A program made the translations under genes and the position numbers. Below, in pieces: positions 60,953 through 64,000 of a stretch of DNA of 64,000 bases. The stretch spans positions 27,377 to 91,376 of the forward strand of contig JACESF010000008.1 of the NCBI GenBank assembly GCA_013911975.1. The letters are read 5' to 3'. Each line of letters begins with the position of its first letter. Positions within the stretch are counted from its first letter, which is position 1. This DNA is from Hyphomicrobiales bacterium (GTDB lineage: Bacteria; Pseudomonadota; Alphaproteobacteria; Rhizobiales; Xanthobacteraceae). The notes beneath the pieces are model-generated. The model saw nothing but the letters and a program-made list of their open reading frames with translations. It had not been told where the DNA came from and did no database searches.

Positions 60953-63055
60953 TCAGAAGGTCATCTTGGTGCCCACATAGACCGCGCGGCCGTTGCCCGG
61001 CTCGAACAGCGCCTGGTTGGGCGAGGCCAGCGCCGTGACGCTGACGCTGGCGATATAGGCTTCGTTGAACAGGTTGCGCGCGTCCAGATAGACCGAGAAG
61101 CGCCCGCCCGGCGGCTCGTAGCCCATCTTGAAGTTGAGCAGGGCATAGGGCGAGGTGTTCAGCGTGTTCGCGTCGTCCACATAATAGGCGAGCGGCACCC
61201 ATTCCACGTTCGGCCCGGCATAGAAGCCGCTGGGATGCTTGTAGAGCAACTCCGCCCGCAGATAGTGGCGCGGAATGCCGGGAAGCTGGTTGTTGCCCCA
61301 CACCGGGTCATTGTCGAAGAAGAAGTCGGAATAGGTATAGGCGAAGTTGAGCCACAGCCCGTCCTGCGCCATGGACGGCGTGTTCACCAGGACGCCTTGC
61401 AGGAAGTTCCAGTTGGCGCCCGCCTCCACGCCTTGGTGGATGGTGTTGGAGAGGTTCACCACGGTGCAGGTGAGCCCCATGAGCACGCCCGTGTCCTGGC
61501 ACTGAAGCTCGTTCTCCACCCAGGAGCGGTAGAGCGACACGTCCCAGGAAAAGGTCGGTGTCTGGCCGCGCGAGCCGATTTCCACCGTGGTCGCGGTCTG
61601 CGCCTTCAGGTTGGCGATGTCGCCCACGGCGAAATTGGTCAGTTCCGAGAAGGTGGGCGCCTCGCCGGAGCGGGAGACGTTGCCGAAGAGCTGCGCGTTG
61701 GGCGCCAGCTCCCAGATGAACCCGCCCTTTGGCAGGAAGAGCTGGTAGTCGTTGCCCCCGGACACGGTGCCCAGATAGGCGATGCGCCCGAGGCTCGCGT
61801 CGAGATACTGGAACGCACCCACCAGGGCGAATTGCGGCGTGAGGTAGAAATTGTCCTCCGCATAGATTGTGGTGGTCGTGGCCTCGTCATTGGACATGTA
61901 GACGAGGTTCGCGGCGTTTCCGTAGACATTGGTGTAGCGCTGGGCATCCACGGTGCCGGTGCCGTAATTCACGCCCATGACGAGGCGGTTGTTGAAGCCG
62001 CCGATGACGCGCTCGTCCACGAGGCGCGTGAAGGCGCCGTAATCCTGGTAGCCATAGTCCAGCACCTGGAAGATGGGGTGCACCAGGGACTTGTCGTTGT
62101 AATAGACCCCCACGTCGAGCCGGGTCGTGTCGGCCAGGATGAAGGTGGTCTTGTTGGCCACCCGCACCGACTGGATGTTGCGCTCATAGTCCAGCGCCAC
62201 ATTGGTGGGGTTGGCGCTCTGGGGCGAATGGAGCGCCACATATTTCGAGACCGCGCCGGGAATGTCCTGCTGGACGTCGGTGGCGTTGAAATAGAAGCGC
62301 GTCTCGATGTTCTCGTTGGCCTGCCAGCCGAAATTCGCGCTGCCCCGCAGGTTGGTTCCCGATGAGTGATCGCGGAACCCGCCCTGGGAGATGTAGGAGG
62401 CGGTCACGAAGCCGTCGAAGGCGCCGTTCACGCCGCCCACATTGGATTGCAGCCGGTAGAAATCGAAGGCGCCGGCATCGAGCCGTACGCCGATGCCGGG
62501 CGTGGAGCGGCCGGTGGGCGAGACGAAGTTGATGGCCCCGCCCAGCGCGTTCGCGCCGTACTGGTAGCCGTTGGCGCCCTTGAACACCTCCACATACTGG
62601 TAGGCGGTGGGGTCGATCTCCTGGAAGTCGCCGCCCCCGTCCGCGAACGAGATGGGGACGCCGTCCTGGTAGAGGGTGACGCCCCGCAGATGCGCGTTGC
62701 GCGACACGCCGGAGCCGCGAATGGACAGGCGGGTGTCCTCGCCCCATTTGGGCTGCGCGAACACGCCCGGCACATAGTCCAGCATGTCCTTGATGGTGGT
62801 GGCCTGCGTGTCACGCCACTGGTCCGCCGTCACCAGCGCAACGCCGCCGGGGATGAGTTCGAGCTGGGCCTGTGCCTGGGCGGGCGTGAGCACCGTGAGG
62901 CTGCCCGCCTGCCCGCCGGTGATGGTGATGACCGGCAGCTCGGCCGCCTGCTCCTGGGCAAGTGCGGTGCCGGTGAAGGTGATGGCGGGGAGGGCGGTGG
63001 AGGCGAGCCAGGCAAGGAGAAGCGCGCGTCGGCGCGCGGGGAAGGGAAGGGGCAT
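60953..63055 (-). CDS. TonB-dependent outer-membrane receptor, FecA-like
   Basis: This 700-residue receptor has a signal peptide (LLAWLASTALPAITFTGTAL), a plug domain (KDMLDYVPGVFAQPKWGEDT, LSIRGSGVSRNAHLRGVTLY, DGVPISFADGGGDFQEIDP, YGANALGGAINFVSPTG) and a 22-strand barrel ending in TKMTF. DFQEIDP and the GGAINFVSPTG ending resemble the FecA group, so an iron or metal chelate is a plausible cargo. It has no N-terminal signalling domain. A DUF2946-like gene lies 75 bases upstream on the same strand, which hints at copper, but this is inference. Confidence 0.92.
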   Translation of the reverse strand: MPLPFPARRRALLLAWLASTALPAITFTGTALAQEQAAELPVITITGGQAGSLTVLTPAQAQAQLELIPGGVALVTADQWRDTQATTIKDMLDYVPGVFAQPKWGEDTRLSIRGSGVSRNAHLRGVTLYQDGVPISFADGGGDFQEIDPTAYQYVEVFKGANGYQYGANALGGAINFVSPTGRSTPGIGVRLDAGAFDFYRLQSNVGGVNGAFDGFVTASYISQGGFRDHSSGTNLRGSANFGWQANENIETRFYFNATDVQQDIPGAVSKYVALHSPQSANPTNVALDYERNIQSVRVANKTTFILADTTRLDVGVYYNDKSLVHPIFQVLDYGYQDYGAFTRLVDERVIGGFNNRLVMGVNYGTGTVDAQRYTNVYGNAANLVYMSNDEATTTTIYAEDNFYLTPQFALVGAFQYLDASLGRIAYLGTVSGGNDYQLFLPKGGFIWELAPNAQLFGNVSRSGEAPTFSELTNFAVGDIANLKAQTATTVEIGSRGQTPTFSWDVSLYRSWVENELQCQDTGVLMGLTCTVVNLSNTIHQGVEAGANWNFLQGVLVNTPSMAQDGLWLNFAYTYSDFFFDNDPVWGNNQLPGIPRHYLRAELLYKHPSGFYAGPNVEWVPLAYYVDDANTLNTSPYALLNFKMGYEPPGGRFSVYLDARNLFNEAYIASVSVTALASPNQALFEPGNGRAVYVGTKMTF

Positions 63056-63130
63056 GGATGGTTTCCGCGATCCGGCGCGCGCATGGGCGGCCGGTCGAGC
63101 CGGGAGACGGCTGCCGAGGCAGCGGCGATG

Positions 63131-63571
63131 TCAGGCTCGTGCGGAGGCGGGCGGCGCGCGGGGCCGGGCGTGCTCGTGGACCGGCGGCGCAAGGGGCGTC
63201 GCGCTGGGCAGGACCGGGGCGGTGACGTCGAGCCCCGTGCGGGGCGCGGGCGCCTCGGCCAACGGAGGGGCGGCGAGGACCGGCGTCGAGCCGCCCAGCG
63301 GGCAGAGAATGCAATGGACCGCATGGTCCATGCCGCCGGGGGCATCGGGGCCGGCCTCGTCATGGACCGTGCAGAACAGGGACGCGGCGTCCGCCGAGGC
63401 CGGGGAGAGCGCCTGCGCCGCCAGGGCGCCGGCCGCTATGCCGCCGAGAATCAGGTGGACCAGCAGCAGGTAGGAGAGGCACCAGCCCGTCAGGCGCGCG
63501 GCATAGGACAGGCGCCCGCGCGACCGAAGTCGCGCGCCGACCTTGCCCATCCAGCGTGCCGATGACGCCAT
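63131..63571 (-). CDS. DUF2946-like membrane protein
   Basis: This 146-residue protein has one hydrophobic segment (LSYLLLVHLILGGIAAGALA near residues 33-52). A short His/Cys motif region (DHAVHCILCPLGG) matches the DUF2946 hallmark, and a Pro/Ala/His-rich tail (VHEHARPRAPP) follows. The His and Cys residues suggest copper binding, and such genes often sit next to TonB-dependent receptors. ATG 63571 follows GGGGAG. It precedes the receptor gene in the same orientation. Confidence 0.7.
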   Translation of the reverse strand: MASSARWMGKVGARLRSRGRLSYAARLTGWCLSYLLLVHLILGGIAAGALAAQALSPASADAASLFCTVHDEAGPDAPGGMDHAVHCILCPLGGSTPVLAAPPLAEAPAPRTGLDVTAPVLPSATPLAPPVHEHARPRAPPASARA

Positions 63572-63822
63572 GCGCTCCCCAACCCCACCGGAAATTGCCG
63601 GCCCCAACGCCCTGCCGCGCGACGCCGAAAAGCGCCGTGGGCGAAGGGCGCAGACTGCGCGAGACGCCGCCGGCTGTCCCTGCGTCATCGCGGCGCGTGC
63701 GCTCTTGCACTGCAAAAACGCTTAACCTCGCCCCCCGTCACGGGCTATAGTGCGCCGCAGCCAGCCATTCCGCAGCGCGGATCGCCAGCCAAACCAGCTC
63801 CATTTTCGACGCCGGTGACGCG

Positions 63823-64000
63823 ATGACGATACGCGATTCTATGGATTTGCCTTCGGTTTCCAGCCGTGGGGTGATTCCGACCGTTCTGGCGGCGCTTGTG
63901 GTTTGCGCCGCGCTTGGAACGGCGCACGCGCAAGCCCCGGCCGCCTCCCCCCAGATGTCCGCCCCGCCGGCCGCGGCGCCGGCGGGGCGGACATCTGGGG
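63823..64000 (+). CDS. Exported protein, N-terminal fragment cut by window end
   Basis: An open frame from ATG 63823 runs to the end of the window without a stop: MTIRDSMDLPSVSSRGVIP, then a signal peptide core VLAALVVCAALGTAHAQ and an Ala/Pro-rich segment (MSAPPAAAPAG). The pattern, and a TonB receptor gene next door, would suit a rhizobial ExbB with a periplasmic Ala/Pro extension, but the visible part cannot prove it. The track misses it because it is open-ended. The 251 bases before it hold no gene; a TTGCA-C-TGCAA dyad lies near 63706. Confidence 0.5.
   Translation, partial: MTIRDSMDLPSVSSRGVIPTVLAALVVCAALGTAHAQAPAASPQMSAPPAAAPAGRTSG
63949..64000. repeat. Perfect inverted repeat reaching the window end
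   Basis: Two exact 23-base arms (left arm beginning CCCCAGATGTCCGCC, right arm ending GGACATCTGGGG) surround the six bases CGCGGC. The symmetry continues right up to base 64000, so its true length is unknown. It lies within the Ala/Pro-rich coding segment. Confidence 0.9.

Overview
The window is a GC-rich (roughly 70%), gene-dense stretch of an alphaproteobacterial chromosome. Gene content and order (dapA-smpB, gph-rpiA-DUF2059-gor, uvrC-pgsA-moaD-moaE, small outer-membrane barrels with the SWTGFYIGAN start motif) suggest order Hyphomicrobiales (Rhizobiales), perhaps a Xanthobacteraceae-like methylotroph. The genus is inference. I find no phage, insertion sequence, CRISPR array, tRNA or rRNA. 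Most genes are chromosomal housekeeping or metabolic genes, and all complete genes look intact.

Layout. 1-6030: tail of a histidine kinase, a two-domain peptidoglycan-binding protein, a DUF1491 protein, a class A penicillin-binding protein operon with split DUF1214/DUF1254 proteins, and a YcgN-type cysteine-cluster protein. 6034-8231: allophanate hydrolase, then a 49-residue membrane peptide absent from the ORF track. 8306-20984: the main metabolic block, which looks like a complete N-methylglutamate pathway for methylamine: gmaS and mgsABC, plus a four-subunit flavoenzyme that would normally be labelled sarcosine oxidase (here read as N-methylglutamate dehydrogenase mgdABCD), plus purU, a LysR regulator and a nearby XRE-cupin regulator. 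21056-22710: an ECF42-type sigma factor with its DGPF/YciI partner. 22885-27779: dctA, then uvrC-pgsA-moaD-moaE. 27994-30370: three tandem outer-membrane beta-barrel genes. 30577-32733: an oxidoreductase/aminotransferase pair fitting GnnA-GnnB (2,3-diaminoglucose lipid A). 32797-33598: five tandem copies of a 161-bp palindromic repeat. 33825-39935: murJ and an RND efflux pair. 40220-51435: cobT, a histidine kinase, gph, rpiA, DUF2059, a large glycosyltransferase, glutathione reductase, a Bcr/CflA-type transporter and a cysteine hydrolase. 51444-57748: soluble lytic transglycosylase, dapA, smpB, a PrxQ-type peroxiredoxin, a family 5 uracil-DNA glycosylase, a NYN-domain protein and rpoZ. 58031-64000: rimO, a sugar-porter-family transporter, a FecA-like TonB-dependent receptor with a DUF2946-like protein, and the start of an exported protein cut by the window edge.

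How it works together. In the proposed methylamine route GmaS joins methylamine to glutamate, MgsABC turns gamma-glutamylmethylamide into N-methylglutamate, and MgdABCD oxidises this back to glutamate, releasing the methyl carbon at the formaldehyde or methylene-tetrahydrofolate level. PurU would then release formate from formyl-tetrahydrofolate. The regulators lie at the edges and in the divergent gap of the block. Many remaining genes serve the envelope (PBP1A, Slt, MurJ, lipid A modification, barrels, efflux, TonB uptake).

Limits. All calls come from reading the sequence and the supplied ORFs. No database search, structure prediction or composition software was run. Starts were chosen from Shine-Dalgarno spacing, overlap with neighbours and expected family length. 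Promoter and operator entries are candidates only.
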